From contig NZ_WWGX01000027.1 in assembly GCF_009862265.1 (NCBI RefSeq), positions 31,724-95,723 of the forward strand: a stretch of DNA of 64,000 nucleotides, read 5' to 3'. The first letter of the stretch is position 1. Each line of letters opens with the position of its first letter. This stretch comes from Streptomyces sp. SID8352 (GTDB lineage: Bacteria; Actinomycetota; Actinomycetes; Streptomycetales; Streptomycetaceae). This document shows positions 36,368 to 46,026 of this stretch, in pieces. Under the pieces are notes generated by a model. It did not search any database. It was not told the DNA's origin and saw only the letters and a program-made list of their open reading frames with translations. Both the position numbers and the translations under genes were made by a program.

Positions 36368-36982
36368 GCCCGTCCGACCGTTCCCGTCCGCCCCACGAGG
36401 CCGTGCCCGCACTCCCGCCGCACCGACCCCAGCCCCGAGTACGTCCGGTACGAAGTCCCGGGGCCGGCGAGCCGGGAGCACGCACCTGACGCGCGCGGCG
36501 GCCCCACCGCCCCACGGGCGACGAGGGCACTGGTCGGACAGGCCCTGGCCGGGCCGGGACCGACGGTGCCGGGACCGTCCGCGACCGGGGCCGGTTCCGG
36601 ACCGGCCGCCGGGGCCGCCGGTGACCCGCCCGGGGCACTCCGCGGCCGGGTGCGGGCGGGGCGGGTGCCCCAGGCCCGTGGGGCGGGTGTCCGGGGCCCG
36701 TGGGGCGGGAGTTCATCCGTCGGGCGCGACGGCCGTTCCGTCCGGAGCGCCCCGCCTCCGGGCCCCGTCCGGGGTGCTCCGTCCCCGGGTCCCGACATGA
36801 GTTCCGGAAGTCGGGACAGGAGTGGTGAGGCGTCTCGACGCAGAAAACTGGAGGGCCTTCGTCCTTTTGACTTCGGAATGTGAAGGCATAGTCTCTGCAA
36901 CGTTGTTTTTGTCCGGAATGTCCTTTCGGGTTCCGGGAGGACGGACCGTCCGGCAGCGTTGCCGGCAGTCGGAGGAGTACAC
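36368..36982. other. Spacer between smc and glcP
   Basis: About 615 bp with no convincing gene. Most is GC-rich and includes a 15-bp direct repeat (36673-36687 and 36695-36709). The last 130 bp are AT-richer and hold the likely glcP promoter. Confidence 0.55.
36867..36894 (+). promoter_or_regulatory. Candidate glcP promoter
   Basis: TTGACT (36867-36872) and TAGTCT (36889-36894) are 16 nt apart in the AT-rich part of the spacer. A transcript would begin near 36901, giving a leader of about 80 nt. Confidence 0.5.
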
Positions 36983-38401
36983 GTGGCCAACGCGCCTCAG
37001 ACACCCGGTCCAGCCGCCCGGACGGCCCATCCCGACCACCTCGGGCACGTCATCTTCATCGCGGCGGCGGCCGCGATGGGCGGCTTCCTCTTCGGCTACG
37101 ACAGCTCCGTCATCAACGGCGCGGTCGAGGCCGTCCGGGACCGCTACGACGTGGGCTCCGCCCTGCTGGCCCAGGTCATCGCCATCGCGCTGATCGGCTG
37201 CGCGGTCGGCGCCGCCACCGCCGGGCGGATCGCGGACCGCATCGGCCGCATCCGCTGCATGCAGATCGCCGCGGTGCTCTTCACCGCGAGCGCCGTCGGC
37301 TCGGCCCTGCCCTTCGCGCTGTGGGACCTCGCCATGTGGCGGATCATCGGCGGCTTCGCCATCGGCATGGCCTCGGTGATCGGCCCCGCCTACATCGCGG
37401 AGGTCTCGCCGCCCGCCTACCGGGGCCGGCTCGGCTCCTTCCAGCAGGCCGCGATCGTCGTCGGCATCGCCGTGTCGCAGCTCGTCAACTGGGGTCTGCT
37501 GAACGCCGCCGGGGGCGACCAGCGCGGCCGGCTGATGGGGCTGGAGGCCTGGCAGGTCATGCTCGGGGTGATGGTCGTCCCGGCCGTCCTGTACGGGCTG
37601 CTGTCCTTCGCCATCCCCGAGTCGCCCCGCTTCCTGGTCTCCGTCGGCAAGCGGGAGCGGGCCCGGAGGATCCTCGCCGAGGTAGAGGGCGAGCACATCG
37701 ACTTCGACGCCCGGATCGCGGAGATCGAGCACGCCATGCGGCGCGAGGAGAAGTCGAGCTTCAAGGACCTGCGCGGCGGGAACCACTTCTTCAAGCCGAT
37801 CGTCTGGGTCGGCATCGGCCTCTCCGCCTTCCAGCAGCTCGTCGGCATCAACGTGGCGTTCTACTACTCGTCGACGCTGTGGCAGTCGGTCGGCATCGAC
37901 CCGACGGACTCCTTCTTCTACTCGTTCACCACCTCGATCATCAACATCATCGGCACCGTGATCGCGATGATCTTCGTGGACCGCATCGGCCGCAAGCCGC
38001 TCGCCCTGATCGGCTCGGTCGGCATGGTGATCGGCCTCTCCATGGAGGCCTGGGCCTTCTCCTACGACCTGGTCGACGGAAAGCTCCCGGCCACCCAGGG
38101 CTGGGTCGCGCTGGTCGCCGCCCACTGGTTCGTGCTCTTCTTCGCCCTCTCCTGGGGCGTCGTGGTCTGGGTCTTCCTCGGCGAGATGTTCCCCAACCGC
38201 ATCCGCGCCGCCGCACTGGGCGTGGCCGCCTCGGCGCAGTGGATCGCCAACTGGGCCATCACCGCGAGCTTCCCGTCGCTGGCCGACTGGAACCTGTCCG
38301 GCACGTACGTGATCTACACCTGCTTCGCGGCGCTCTCCATCCCGTTCGTCCTGAAGTTCGTCAAGGAGACGAAGGGCAAGGCCCTGGAGGAGATGGGCTG
38401 A
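36983..38401 (+). CDS. glcP: Major facilitator sugar porter, glucose permease
   Basis: A 472-residue membrane protein with about 12 helices. GGFLFGYDSSVINGA in helix 1, GRIADRIGRIRCMQIA in the first cytoplasmic loop, PESPRFL mid-protein and the final FVKETKGKALEEMG are sugar-porter signatures. It closely resembles the GlcP glucose:proton symporter of Streptomyces, the main glucose uptake route and part of glucose repression. GGAGGAG lies 6-12 nt before the GTG. Its place after smc matches other streptomycetes. Confidence 0.94.
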   Translation: MANAPQTPGPAARTAHPDHLGHVIFIAAAAAMGGFLFGYDSSVINGAVEAVRDRYDVGSALLAQVIAIALIGCAVGAATAGRIADRIGRIRCMQIAAVLFTASAVGSALPFALWDLAMWRIIGGFAIGMASVIGPAYIAEVSPPAYRGRLGSFQQAAIVVGIAVSQLVNWGLLNAAGGDQRGRLMGLEAWQVMLGVMVVPAVLYGLLSFAIPESPRFLVSVGKRERARRILAEVEGEHIDFDARIAEIEHAMRREEKSSFKDLRGGNHFFKPIVWVGIGLSAFQQLVGINVAFYYSSTLWQSVGIDPTDSFFYSFTTSIINIIGTVIAMIFVDRIGRKPLALIGSVGMVIGLSMEAWAFSYDLVDGKLPATQGWVALVAAHWFVLFFALSWGVVVWVFLGEMFPNRIRAAALGVAASAQWIANWAITASFPSLADWNLSGTYVIYTCFAALSIPFVLKFVKETKGKALEEMG

Positions 38402-38596
38402 CGGCGGCGGACCGCGCGGCCGGGCCCGCGCGCGGGGCCCGCCCGCCGGGGCCCGCCCGCAGGGGCCGGACGGCCGCGGGGGCGGTCCCGGCCCCCGTGC
38501 CGCGCCGGTGCGCGGCGCCGTCCCGGTGCCCCGCCGCTCCCGGGAGGCACCGCGAAGGGGTCGTGCCGGAAGGCCATGGCTGATACTGGACGAGTT

Positions 38597-39808
38597 ATGG
38601 ACATCGTCATCCTTGCTGTAGTCATCGCCGTGGTGGTGATCGGCGCGCTCGGCGGGCTGGTGGTGGGCAGCCGCCGCAGGAAGCAGTTGCCTCCGCCGCC
38701 CTCGACGCCCGACATCACCGCCCCTCCGGCCGAGCCGCACGTCGGCGACGAGGCCGAGAAGCCCCGCGACGAACCGCGCCGGACGATAGAGGAGGTCGAC
38801 CTCCCGGACGGCGGCGGCGCCCCCGCCACCGTCGAGGAGCCGCCCGTCGTCGAAGAGCTCGAGGTCCCTCCGGTCGAGGTTCCCGAGCCCACCGCCGGCC
38901 GTCTGGTCCGGCTCCGTGCCCGCCTCTCCCGTTCGCAGAACGCGCTCGGCAAGGGCCTGCTGACCCTGCTCTCCCGCGAGCACCTCGACGAGGACACCTG
39001 GGAGGAGGTCGAGGAGACGCTGCTCATCGCCGACGTCGGCGTGCAGCCGACCCAGGAACTGGTCGAGCGGCTGCGCGAGCGGGTCCGGGTGCTGGGCACC
39101 CGCACCCCCGCCGAGCTGCGCGGCCTGCTGCGCGAGGAGCTGCTCACGCTGGTCGACCCCGCCATGGACCGGGAGGTGAAGACCGAACCGGGCGGCAGCC
39201 GCCCCGGCGTCGTGATGGTCGTCGGCGTCAACGGCACCGGCAAGACCACCACCACGGGCAAGCTGGCCCGGGTCCTGGTCGCGGACGGCCGCGCGGTGGT
39301 CCTCGGTGCCGCCGACACCTTCCGTGCCGCCGCCGCCGACCAGCTCCAGACCTGGGGCGAGCGGGTCGGCGCCCACATCGTGCGCGGTCCCGAGGGCGGC
39401 GACCCGGCCTCCGTCGCCTTCGACGCGGTCAAGGAGGGCAAGGAGACCGGCGCCGACGTCGTGCTCATCGACACCGCCGGGCGCCTGCACACCAAGACCG
39501 GGCTCATGGACGAGCTGGGCAAGGTCAAGCGGGTCGTGGAGAAGCAGGCCCCGCTGGACGAGGTGCTCCTCGTGCTCGACGCCACCACCGGCCAGAACGG
39601 TCTGATCCAGGCCCGGGTCTTCGCCGAGGTCGTCAACATCACCGGCATCGTCCTCACCAAGCTGGACGGCACCGCCAAGGGCGGCATCGTGATCGCCGTC
39701 CAGCGCGAGCTGGGCGTGCCGGTCAAGCTGATCGGGCTGGGAGAGGGCCCGGACGACCTGGCCCCGTTCGAACCGGAGGCCTTCGTCGACGCCCTCATCG
39801 GCGACTGA
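38597..39808 (+). CDS. ftsY: Signal recognition particle receptor FtsY
   Basis: A 403-residue SRP GTPase that docks ribosome-SRP complexes at the membrane. One N-terminal hydrophobic segment (MDIVILAVVIAVVVIGALGG) is followed by an acidic/Pro-rich linker. The NG domain has P-loop GVNGTGKT at 210-217, then DTFRAAAADQL, DTAGRLHTK and TKLDGTAKGG. The ATG at 38597 is preferred to one at 38576 because it places the membrane segment at the very start. A GATACT hexamer (38582-38587) suggests a leaderless or very short leader. Confidence 0.95.
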   Translation: MDIVILAVVIAVVVIGALGGLVVGSRRRKQLPPPPSTPDITAPPAEPHVGDEAEKPRDEPRRTIEEVDLPDGGGAPATVEEPPVVEELEVPPVEVPEPTAGRLVRLRARLSRSQNALGKGLLTLLSREHLDEDTWEEVEETLLIADVGVQPTQELVERLRERVRVLGTRTPAELRGLLREELLTLVDPAMDREVKTEPGGSRPGVVMVVGVNGTGKTTTTGKLARVLVADGRAVVLGAADTFRAAAADQLQTWGERVGAHIVRGPEGGDPASVAFDAVKEGKETGADVVLIDTAGRLHTKTGLMDELGKVKRVVEKQAPLDEVLLVLDATTGQNGLIQARVFAEVVNITGIVLTKLDGTAKGGIVIAVQRELGVPVKLIGLGEGPDDLAPFEPEAFVDALIGD

Positions 39809-39820
39809 CCCCATCCGTCC

Positions 39821-39856
39821 CGGAGCGCCCGCCCCCACCGGGGGGCGGGCGCTCCG
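39821..39856. terminator. Bidirectional hairpin after ftsY
   Basis: A 16-bp perfect inverted repeat (39821-39836 and 39841-39856, 4-nt loop) lies between convergent ftsY and the prim-pol gene. Confidence 0.8.
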
Positions 39857-39860
39857 CCGT

Positions 39861-40541
39861 TCAGGCCCGGGAGCGGTGGGCCACGTAGGCCAGGGCGCCG
39901 AGCAGCAGCGGGGCCGCCGGGGGACGGGCCGCGGAGTCCAGGGACGGCGGGCGCAGCCAGCGGGCGGGGCCCCGGCCGCCGCGGTCGGACGGCGGGGCGG
40001 TGATCCAGCTCCCGGGGCCCAGCCCGTGCAGGTCGAGGGCGGCCCGGTCGTCCCAGCCCATCCGGTAGAGCAGCCGGGGCAGCCCGTCGGCGGAGCCCGG
40101 GGCGACGAAGAACTGGGCGCGGCCCTGCGGGGTGACCACCACCGGGCCCAGCGGCACACCCAGCCGCTCCAGCCGCGTCAGCGCCCGGCGCCCGGCGGCC
40201 TCCGCCACCTCGATCACGTCGAAGGCCCGCCCCACCGGCAGCATCACCGCTGCCCCCGGGAACCGGGTCCAGGCCGCGCACGCCTCGTCCAGCGTCGCCC
40301 CCGCGGGGATCTCCGGCGCGAAGACCAGCGGATGGGCGCCCGGCTCGGCGCAGTCGGCCCGGCCGCAGGAGCACCGGCCGCCGGCGGCCCGCGCGCCCGG
40401 CACCACGTCCCAGCCCCACAGCCCGGTGAACTCCGCCACCGCCGTGCACTCGGGGGTCACCGCGCGCCCCCGCCGGCGGGTGCCGGACCGGAGATCGCGG
40501 ATGCCCCGCCCACTGCCGATGCTGCCGATCGTGAAGCCCAT
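39861..40541 (-). CDS. Primase/polymerase-like (prim-pol N-terminal) domain protein
   Basis: A 226-residue protein resembling the N-terminal domain of bifunctional DNA primase/polymerases. A short CSCGRADCAEPGAHP Cys cluster precedes the core, and WDVVPGARAAGG and RFPGAAVMLPVGRAFDVIEV follow the family pattern. The usual catalytic acidic DxD is not clear (FDVIEV), so activity is doubtful. Streptomycetes keep this gene between ftsY and nsdA. Function unknown. Confidence 0.75.
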   Translation of the reverse strand: MGFTIGSIGSGRGIRDLRSGTRRRGRAVTPECTAVAEFTGLWGWDVVPGARAAGGRCSCGRADCAEPGAHPLVFAPEIPAGATLDEACAAWTRFPGAAVMLPVGRAFDVIEVAEAAGRRALTRLERLGVPLGPVVVTPQGRAQFFVAPGSADGLPRLLYRMGWDDRAALDLHGLGPGSWITAPPSDRGGRGPARWLRPPSLDSAARPPAAPLLLGALAYVAHRSRA

Positions 40542-40987
40542 GCCCCCTCCAACGGGTCCGGCGTACCGGCGGTTACGCAGCAGACGTCACATGTGACGCT
40601 CTGTTCCTACCTCCCCGGTGCGGTGCGGTTCAGGCAGCGCGTTGAAGCTCCACCGGGTGTGTGCGCCGTGGTGTGCGCCCCGATGTGCATCCGTGCACCG
40701 CTCGCGGGTTGATCACTGTCAAGTCAATCGCGTGGAGGTCGGCGGGAGTTCATTCGAAGGGGTGGCGAATGGTGGCGTTTCGGAGTTCGCCATGGCCGGA
40801 CGGGTGATCGTAGGATTACTTTGTGTGCATGATGCCTCGGGGCACATGCAGGTAGGCGTATGCCGCGGGCAACCCGACATTCCGTTCGGGGGGTGACACA
40901 CACCGGACGAACGGTCACCGCCACCGGCATTCTGGTAAGGCTTGGCGCACTCGGCGTACAGGTGGTCTCAGGGATGGGGGCGTTCCA
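40542..40987. other. Divergent regulatory region before nsdA
   Basis: About 445 bp between divergent genes, AT-richer than average, particularly 40,700-40,830. TAGGAT (40811-40816) could be a -10 element, but I see no good -35 partner. No gene was identified. Confidence 0.45.
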
Positions 40988-42478
40988 GTGAGCGGCAACG
41001 GCGGAAGCGGTACGGGCGCGGGCAGCGCCGCGCCCTCCGGGAAGCGCCCCAACGAGCTGCTCACCTCCTGGTTCGCGCGCAGCGGCTGGTCCAAGGGCGA
41101 GCTGGCCCGCCAGGTCAACCGCCGGGCCCGCGGGCTCGGCGCCAACCACATCTCCACCGACACCTCCCGCGTGCGCCGCTGGCTCGACGGGGAGAACCCG
41201 CGCGAGCCCATCCCCGGCATCCTCTCCGAGCTGTTCTCCGAGCGCTTCGGCGTCGTGGTCTCCGTCGAGGACCTCGGTCTGCGCGCCTCCCGCCCCGTCC
41301 CCTCCGCCACCGGCGTCGACCTGCCCTGGACGGGGCCGCAGACCGTCGCCCTGCTCAGCGAGTTCTCCCGCAGCGACCTCATGCTGGCCCGGCGCGGCTT
41401 CCTCGGCTCCTCGCTGGCCCTGTCCGCCGGACCCGGCCTCATCGAGCCCATGCAGCGCTGGCTGGTCCCCTCGCCGCCCGCGCCGGCCGAGCCCGACCCC
41501 GCGCCCGCCTCCCGCTCCCGCGGCCGGCTCTCCGGCCCCGAGCTGGAGCTGCTGGAGTCCACCGCTGTGATGTTCCGCCGCTGGGACGCCCAGTGCGGCG
41601 GCGGACTGCGCCGCAAGGCCGTCGTCGGCCAGCTCCACGAGGTGACCGACCTGCTCCAGGAACCGCACAGCGGGACCACCCGCGCCAAGCTGTTCAAGGT
41701 CGCCGCCGAGCTGGCCGAGCTGGCAGGCTGGATGTCGTACGACGTGGGGCTCCAGCCCACCGCGCAGAAGTACTTCGTGCTCGCCCTGCACGCCGCCAAG
41801 GAGGCGGGGGACCGGCCGCTCGGCTCGTACATCCTCTCCAGCATGAGCCGCCAGATGATCCACCTCGGGCGGCCCGACGACGCCCTGGAGCTGATCCACC
41901 TCGCCCAGTACGGCAGCCGCGACTGCGCCGGGCCCCGCACCCAGGCGATGCTCTACGCCATGGAGGCCCGCGCCTACGCCAACATGGGCCGCCCCGGCCG
42001 CTGCAAGCGCGCCGTGCGCATGGCGGAGGACACCTTCGCCGACGCCGACGACGCCTTCGAGCCCGAGCCCGACTGGATCCGCTTCTTCTCCGAGGCCGAA
42101 CTGCACGGCGAGAACAGCCACTCCTTCCGCGACCTCGCCTACGTCGCCGGCCGCAGCCCCGCCTACGCCTCCCTGGCCGAGCCCCTGATGCGGCGCGCCG
42201 TCGACCTGTTCTCCCGGGACGAGGAGCACCAGCGCTCGTACGCGCTCAACCTGATCGGCATGGCCACGGTGCACCTGCTGCGCCGGGAGCCCGAGGAGAG
42301 CGCCGCCCTGGCCACCGAGGCCCTGCGGATCGCCAAGAAGGTCCGCTCCGAACGCGTCACCACCCGCATCCGCAAGACCGTCGACACCGCCGCACGCGAC
42401 TTCGGCGACCTGGGCGAGGTCGTCGACCTCACCGAGCGGCTCGCCGTCGAACTGCCGGAGACCGCCGAAGCGGTCTGA
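40988..42478 (+). CDS. nsdA: Negative regulator of development and antibiotic production NsdA
   Basis: A 496-residue protein. It starts with a low-complexity Gly/Ser segment, then a helix-turn-helix-like region (LLTSWFARSGWSKGELARQV) and an all-helical, TPR-like C-terminal half. It matches Streptomyces NsdA, whose loss increases antibiotic production and sporulation in S. coelicolor. The GTG has GGGGG 8 nt upstream. Its place between the prim-pol-like gene and amtB is conserved. Confidence 0.9.
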   Translation: MSGNGGSGTGAGSAAPSGKRPNELLTSWFARSGWSKGELARQVNRRARGLGANHISTDTSRVRRWLDGENPREPIPGILSELFSERFGVVVSVEDLGLRASRPVPSATGVDLPWTGPQTVALLSEFSRSDLMLARRGFLGSSLALSAGPGLIEPMQRWLVPSPPAPAEPDPAPASRSRGRLSGPELELLESTAVMFRRWDAQCGGGLRRKAVVGQLHEVTDLLQEPHSGTTRAKLFKVAAELAELAGWMSYDVGLQPTAQKYFVLALHAAKEAGDRPLGSYILSSMSRQMIHLGRPDDALELIHLAQYGSRDCAGPRTQAMLYAMEARAYANMGRPGRCKRAVRMAEDTFADADDAFEPEPDWIRFFSEAELHGENSHSFRDLAYVAGRSPAYASLAEPLMRRAVDLFSRDEEHQRSYALNLIGMATVHLLRREPEESAALATEALRIAKKVRSERVTTRIRKTVDTAARDFGDLGEVVDLTERLAVELPETAEAV

Positions 42479-42686
42479 CCCCACCAGCCCCGGCCGCGGC
42501 CGGACCTCCCGGAACAGCCCGACTCGGCTCCCCCATGCCAGGTCACTCGGAGGCCGCCGCGGCCGGTTCCCCGTCCGCACCCGGTCGGCGCCGCGCCCCC
42601 GCGGCCCCGGCCCCGCCCCGTCCGCCGTCCCGGTCCAGGGCCGCCCCCGTCCCCGGCCGCCCTCCGCCCGCGGCCGTCCCCGTGTG

Positions 42687-42733
42687 TTCACCGGGGCGAA
42701 ACACGGGCGCCGCACCCGTCACCGGCGGGAAAC
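42687..42733 (+). promoter_or_regulatory. Candidate GlnR boxes upstream of amtB
   Basis: Two GTnAC-n6-GAAAC-type pairs occur: TTCAC (42687-42691) with GAAAC (42698-42702), and GTCAC (42718-42722) with GAAAC (42729-42733), 15 nt apart. GlnR, the actinobacterial nitrogen regulator, binds such repeats at amtB promoters. Another GAAAC is at 42751. The rest of the 366-bp gap (42479-42844) holds no gene. Confidence 0.6.
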
Positions 42734-42844
42734 ACCCGGAGCCGCGGACGGAAACCGGGCCGCGTCACGCTCGTCCCGTAGCGGCCCCACCGCCCCCTCG
42801 CCGGGGCCCGCCCCGGGGGCCGTACCGACGACGAGGAGACGCCG

Positions 42845-44218
42845 ATGACCTCAGCCGCCCTGTTCGCCGCGGAACCGCGGCTCTCCGCCGCCAACACCGG
42901 GTTCCTGCTCCTCTGCTCCGCCCTGGTGATGCTCATGACCCCGGCCCTGGCCCTCTTCTACGGGGGCATGGTCCGCGCCAGGAGCACGCTGAACATGCTG
43001 ATGATGAACTTCGTCGGCCTCGGCGTCGTCAGCGTGCTGTGGGTGCTCTACGGCTTCTCCCTGGCCTTCGGCCCCGACACCGGGTCCCTGATCGGCTGGA
43101 ACCCCGAGTGGCTCGGCCTCTCCGGCATCGCCCCGGGGGAGCTGTGGGACGGGGGGAACGTGCCCGTCCTCGCCTTCCTCGTCTTCCAGCTCATGTTCGC
43201 CGTCCTCACCCCCGCCCTGATCAGCGGCGCCCTCGCGGACCGGGTCCGGTTCGGGGCCTGGACCCTCTTCGTCGCCCTGTGGGCCACCGCCGTGTACTTC
43301 CCCGTCGCCCACTGGGTCTGGGGGGCCGGGGGCTGGGCCCGCGAACTCGGCGTGATCGACTTCGCCGGAGGCACCGCCGTGCACATCAACGCCGGGGCCG
43401 CCGCGCTCGCCGTGGTCCTCGTCGTCGGCCGCCGGGCCGGGTTCCCCGCGCGGTCCGCCCGCCCGCACAGCCTCCCGCTGGTCATGCTGGGCACCGGCCT
43501 GCTCTGGTTCGGCTGGTTCGGCTTCAACGCCGGGTCGGGGCTCGGCAACGACGACGGCGTCGGCGCCCTGATGACCGTCAACACCCAGGTCGCCACCGGC
43601 GCCGCCATGCTGGCCTGGCTCGCCCACGACCGGATCCGCCACGGCGCCTGCACCAGCCTCGGCGCCGCCTCCGGTGCCGTCGCCGGGCTCGTGGCGATCA
43701 CCCCGGCGGGGGGCGCGGTCTCCCCGCTCGGCGCGCTCGCCGTCGGCGCCGCCGCCGGGGTGCTGTGCGCCATGGCCGTCGGCCTCAAGCACCGTTTCGG
43801 CTACGACGACTCCCTCGACGTGGTCGGCGTCCATCTCGTCGGCGGGATCGTCGGCTCCCTGCTCGTCGGCCTGCTGGCCACCGGCGAGGGGCAGTCCGCC
43901 GCCACCGGGCTCCTCCACGGCGGCGGGGCCGGGCAGCTCTGGAAGCAGTGCGCCGGGGTCCTGGGCGTCCTCGCCTACTCCCTGGCGGCCTCCGCCGCCC
44001 TCGCCCTGCTGCTGGACCGCACCATCGGGATGCGGGTCCCGGCGGAGACCGAGGCCACGGGTCTCGACCGGGCCGAACACGCCGAGGACGCCTATGACTT
44101 CGAGGGCGCGGACACTCCTGCGGCCCGTCCCGCCGTCCGTCCCGGGGCCCGGCCCACCGCCCCGGTGACGGCCGCGGCCCCCGCGCCGGAACCGGCGGGC
44201 AGACCGGCCGGCGGCTGA
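42845..44218 (+). CDS. amtB: Ammonium transporter
   Basis: A 457-residue Amt/MEP channel with 11 membrane segments. FYGGMVRARSTLNMLMM, PVAHWVWGAGGW, DFAGGTAVHINAGAAAL and the late VGVHLVGGIVGSLLVGL carry the twin-His pore and conserved Asp. A 60-residue Ala/Pro-rich cytoplasmic tail follows. GAGGAG precedes the ATG. In S. coelicolor amtB is followed by glnK and glnD. Here ffh begins 178 bp downstream and neither gene is present. Confidence 0.95.
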   Translation: MTSAALFAAEPRLSAANTGFLLLCSALVMLMTPALALFYGGMVRARSTLNMLMMNFVGLGVVSVLWVLYGFSLAFGPDTGSLIGWNPEWLGLSGIAPGELWDGGNVPVLAFLVFQLMFAVLTPALISGALADRVRFGAWTLFVALWATAVYFPVAHWVWGAGGWARELGVIDFAGGTAVHINAGAAALAVVLVVGRRAGFPARSARPHSLPLVMLGTGLLWFGWFGFNAGSGLGNDDGVGALMTVNTQVATGAAMLAWLAHDRIRHGACTSLGAASGAVAGLVAITPAGGAVSPLGALAVGAAAGVLCAMAVGLKHRFGYDDSLDVVGVHLVGGIVGSLLVGLLATGEGQSAATGLLHGGGAGQLWKQCAGVLGVLAYSLAASAALALLLDRTIGMRVPAETEATGLDRAEHAEDAYDFEGADTPAARPAVRPGARPTAPVTAAAPAPEPAGRPAGG

Positions 44219-44396
44219 CCCGGCCTCCGCCCGGGGCCCGTGCTCCCGGGCGGCGGCGGGGCCGGCGGGGCGCCCGCGGCGCCGGCCGCGGGCCCCGGCG
44301 GCCACCGGGGTCACCGGGCGGGGAGGATTTGCTCGCCGGGACGGATACCCTGGAGGGCAGCCCAGAACGCCCCCGACTCCGAGGACCGACGCCGCC

Positions 44397-45947
44397 GTGT
44401 TCGATACTCTTTCCGACCGCCTCTCAGCGACGTTCAAGAACCTGCGTGGCAAGGGACGGCTGTCCGAAGCGGACATCGACGCCACGGCGCGCGACATCCG
44501 GGTCGCCCTCCTGGAAGCGGACGTGGCCCTGCCGGTCGTCCGCACCTTCATCCGGAGCGTCAAGGAGAGGGCGCTGGGCTCGGAGGTCTCCAAGGCCCTC
44601 AACCCCGCCCAGCAGTTCGTCAAGATCGTCAATGACGAGCTGACCGGCATCCTCGGCGGCGAGACCCGACGGCTGCGCTTCGCCAAGCAGCCCCCCACCG
44701 TGATCATGCTCGCGGGCCTCCAGGGCGCGGGCAAGACCACCCTCGCGGGCAAGCTCGGCAAGTGGCTCAAGGACCAGGGCCACTCCCCGCTGCTGGTCGC
44801 CTGCGACCTCCAGCGCCCCAACGCCGTCAACCAGCTCAGCGTCGTCGCCGAGCGCGCCGGCGTCGCCGTCTACGCCCCCGAGCCGGGCAACGGCGTGGGC
44901 GACCCGGTGAAGGTCGCCGAGGACTCCGTCGAGTTCGCGAAGTCCCGGGTCCACGACATCGTCATCGTCGACACCGCCGGCCGCCTCGGCATCGACCAGG
45001 AGCTGATGCGGCAGGCCGCCGACATCCGCGACGCGGTCCGCCCCGACGAGATCCTCTTCGTCGTCGACGCCATGATCGGCCAGGACGCCGTCAACACCGC
45101 CGAGGCCTTCCGCGACGGCGTCGGCTTCGACGGCGTGGTGCTCTCCAAGCTCGACGGCGACGCCCGCGGCGGTGCCGCCCTGTCGATCGCCTCGGTCACC
45201 GGCAAGCCGATCATGTTCGCCTCCAACGGCGAGAAGCTCGACGACTTCGACGCCTTCCACCCGGACCGGATGGCCTCCCGCATCCTCGACATGGGCGACC
45301 TGCTCACCCTGATCGAGCAGGCGGAGAAGACGTTCAGCCAGGAAGAGGCCGAGAAGATGGCCTCCAAGCTGGCGTCCAAGAAGGGCCAGGACTTCACCCT
45401 GGACGACTTCCTGGCCCAGATGGAGCAGGTCAGGAAGATGGGCAGCATCTCCAAGCTGCTCGGCATGCTGCCCGGCATGGGCCAGATCAAGGACCAGATC
45501 AGCAACCTCGACGAGCGGGACGTCGACCGCACCGCCGCGATCATCAAGTCGATGACCCCGGGCGAGCGCCAGGACCCGACGATCATCAACGGCTCCCGCC
45601 GCGCCCGTATCGCCAAGGGCTCCGGCGTCGAGGTCAGCGCCGTGAAGTCGCTGGTCGAGCGGTTCTTCGAGGCCCGCAAGATGATGTCCCGGATGGCCCA
45701 GGGCGGCGGCATGCCCGGGATGCCGGGGATGCCGGGCATGGGCGGCGGTCCGGGCAGGACGAAGAAGCAGCCCAAGAAGGCCAAGGGCAAGCAGCGCTCC
45801 GGCAACCCGATGAAGCGCAAGCAGCAGGAGCAGGAGGAGGCCGCCCGCCGCGCCGCCGCCGCCCAGTCCGGCGGTGCGCTCGGCCTGCCGCAGCAGGGCG
45901 GCCAGGACTTCGAGCTGCCGGACGAGTTCAAGAAGTTCATGGGCTGA
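44397..45947 (+). CDS. ffh: Signal recognition particle protein Ffh
   Basis: A 516-residue SRP54 GTPase that binds signal peptides and 4.5S RNA and delivers ribosomes to FtsY. The NG domain has P-loop GLQGAGKT at 107-114, then DLQRPNAVNQL, DTAGRLGID and SKLDGDARGG. The M domain (about 310-440) includes GSRRARIAKGSG for RNA binding and ends in a Met/Gly/Pro repeat and a Lys-rich tail. The GTG start follows a purine-rich region. A 21-bp hairpin ends the gene. Confidence 0.97.
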   Translation: MFDTLSDRLSATFKNLRGKGRLSEADIDATARDIRVALLEADVALPVVRTFIRSVKERALGSEVSKALNPAQQFVKIVNDELTGILGGETRRLRFAKQPPTVIMLAGLQGAGKTTLAGKLGKWLKDQGHSPLLVACDLQRPNAVNQLSVVAERAGVAVYAPEPGNGVGDPVKVAEDSVEFAKSRVHDIVIVDTAGRLGIDQELMRQAADIRDAVRPDEILFVVDAMIGQDAVNTAEAFRDGVGFDGVVLSKLDGDARGGAALSIASVTGKPIMFASNGEKLDDFDAFHPDRMASRILDMGDLLTLIEQAEKTFSQEEAEKMASKLASKKGQDFTLDDFLAQMEQVRKMGSISKLLGMLPGMGQIKDQISNLDERDVDRTAAIIKSMTPGERQDPTIINGSRRARIAKGSGVEVSAVKSLVERFFEARKMMSRMAQGGGMPGMPGMPGMGGGPGRTKKQPKKAKGKQRSGNPMKRKQQEQEEAARRAAAAQSGGALGLPQQGGQDFELPDEFKKFMG

Positions 45948-45974
45948 CGGTTCACCCGCCGTCGTCCGCACTCC

Positions 45975-46026
45975 GTACGCCCCTGGGGGCGCCCCTTCTC
46001 CGCGGGGGGCGCCCCCAGGGGCGTAC
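45975..46026 (+). terminator. ffh terminator hairpin
   Basis: A perfect 21-bp inverted repeat (45975-45995 and 46006-46026, 10-nt loop) starts 28 bp after the ffh stop. It is among the longest stems in this window. Confidence 0.85.

Noticed and set aside
32759..36481. A 1240-codon open frame on the minus strand opposite smc
   Set aside because: It is Gly/Ala/Val-rich, has no family motif and mirrors the codon bias of smc, which has intact SMC motifs.
36566..36883. Small gene in the smc-glcP gap
   Set aside because: Composition is Gly/Pro/Arg noise with no Shine-Dalgarno, and it covers the likely glcP promoter.
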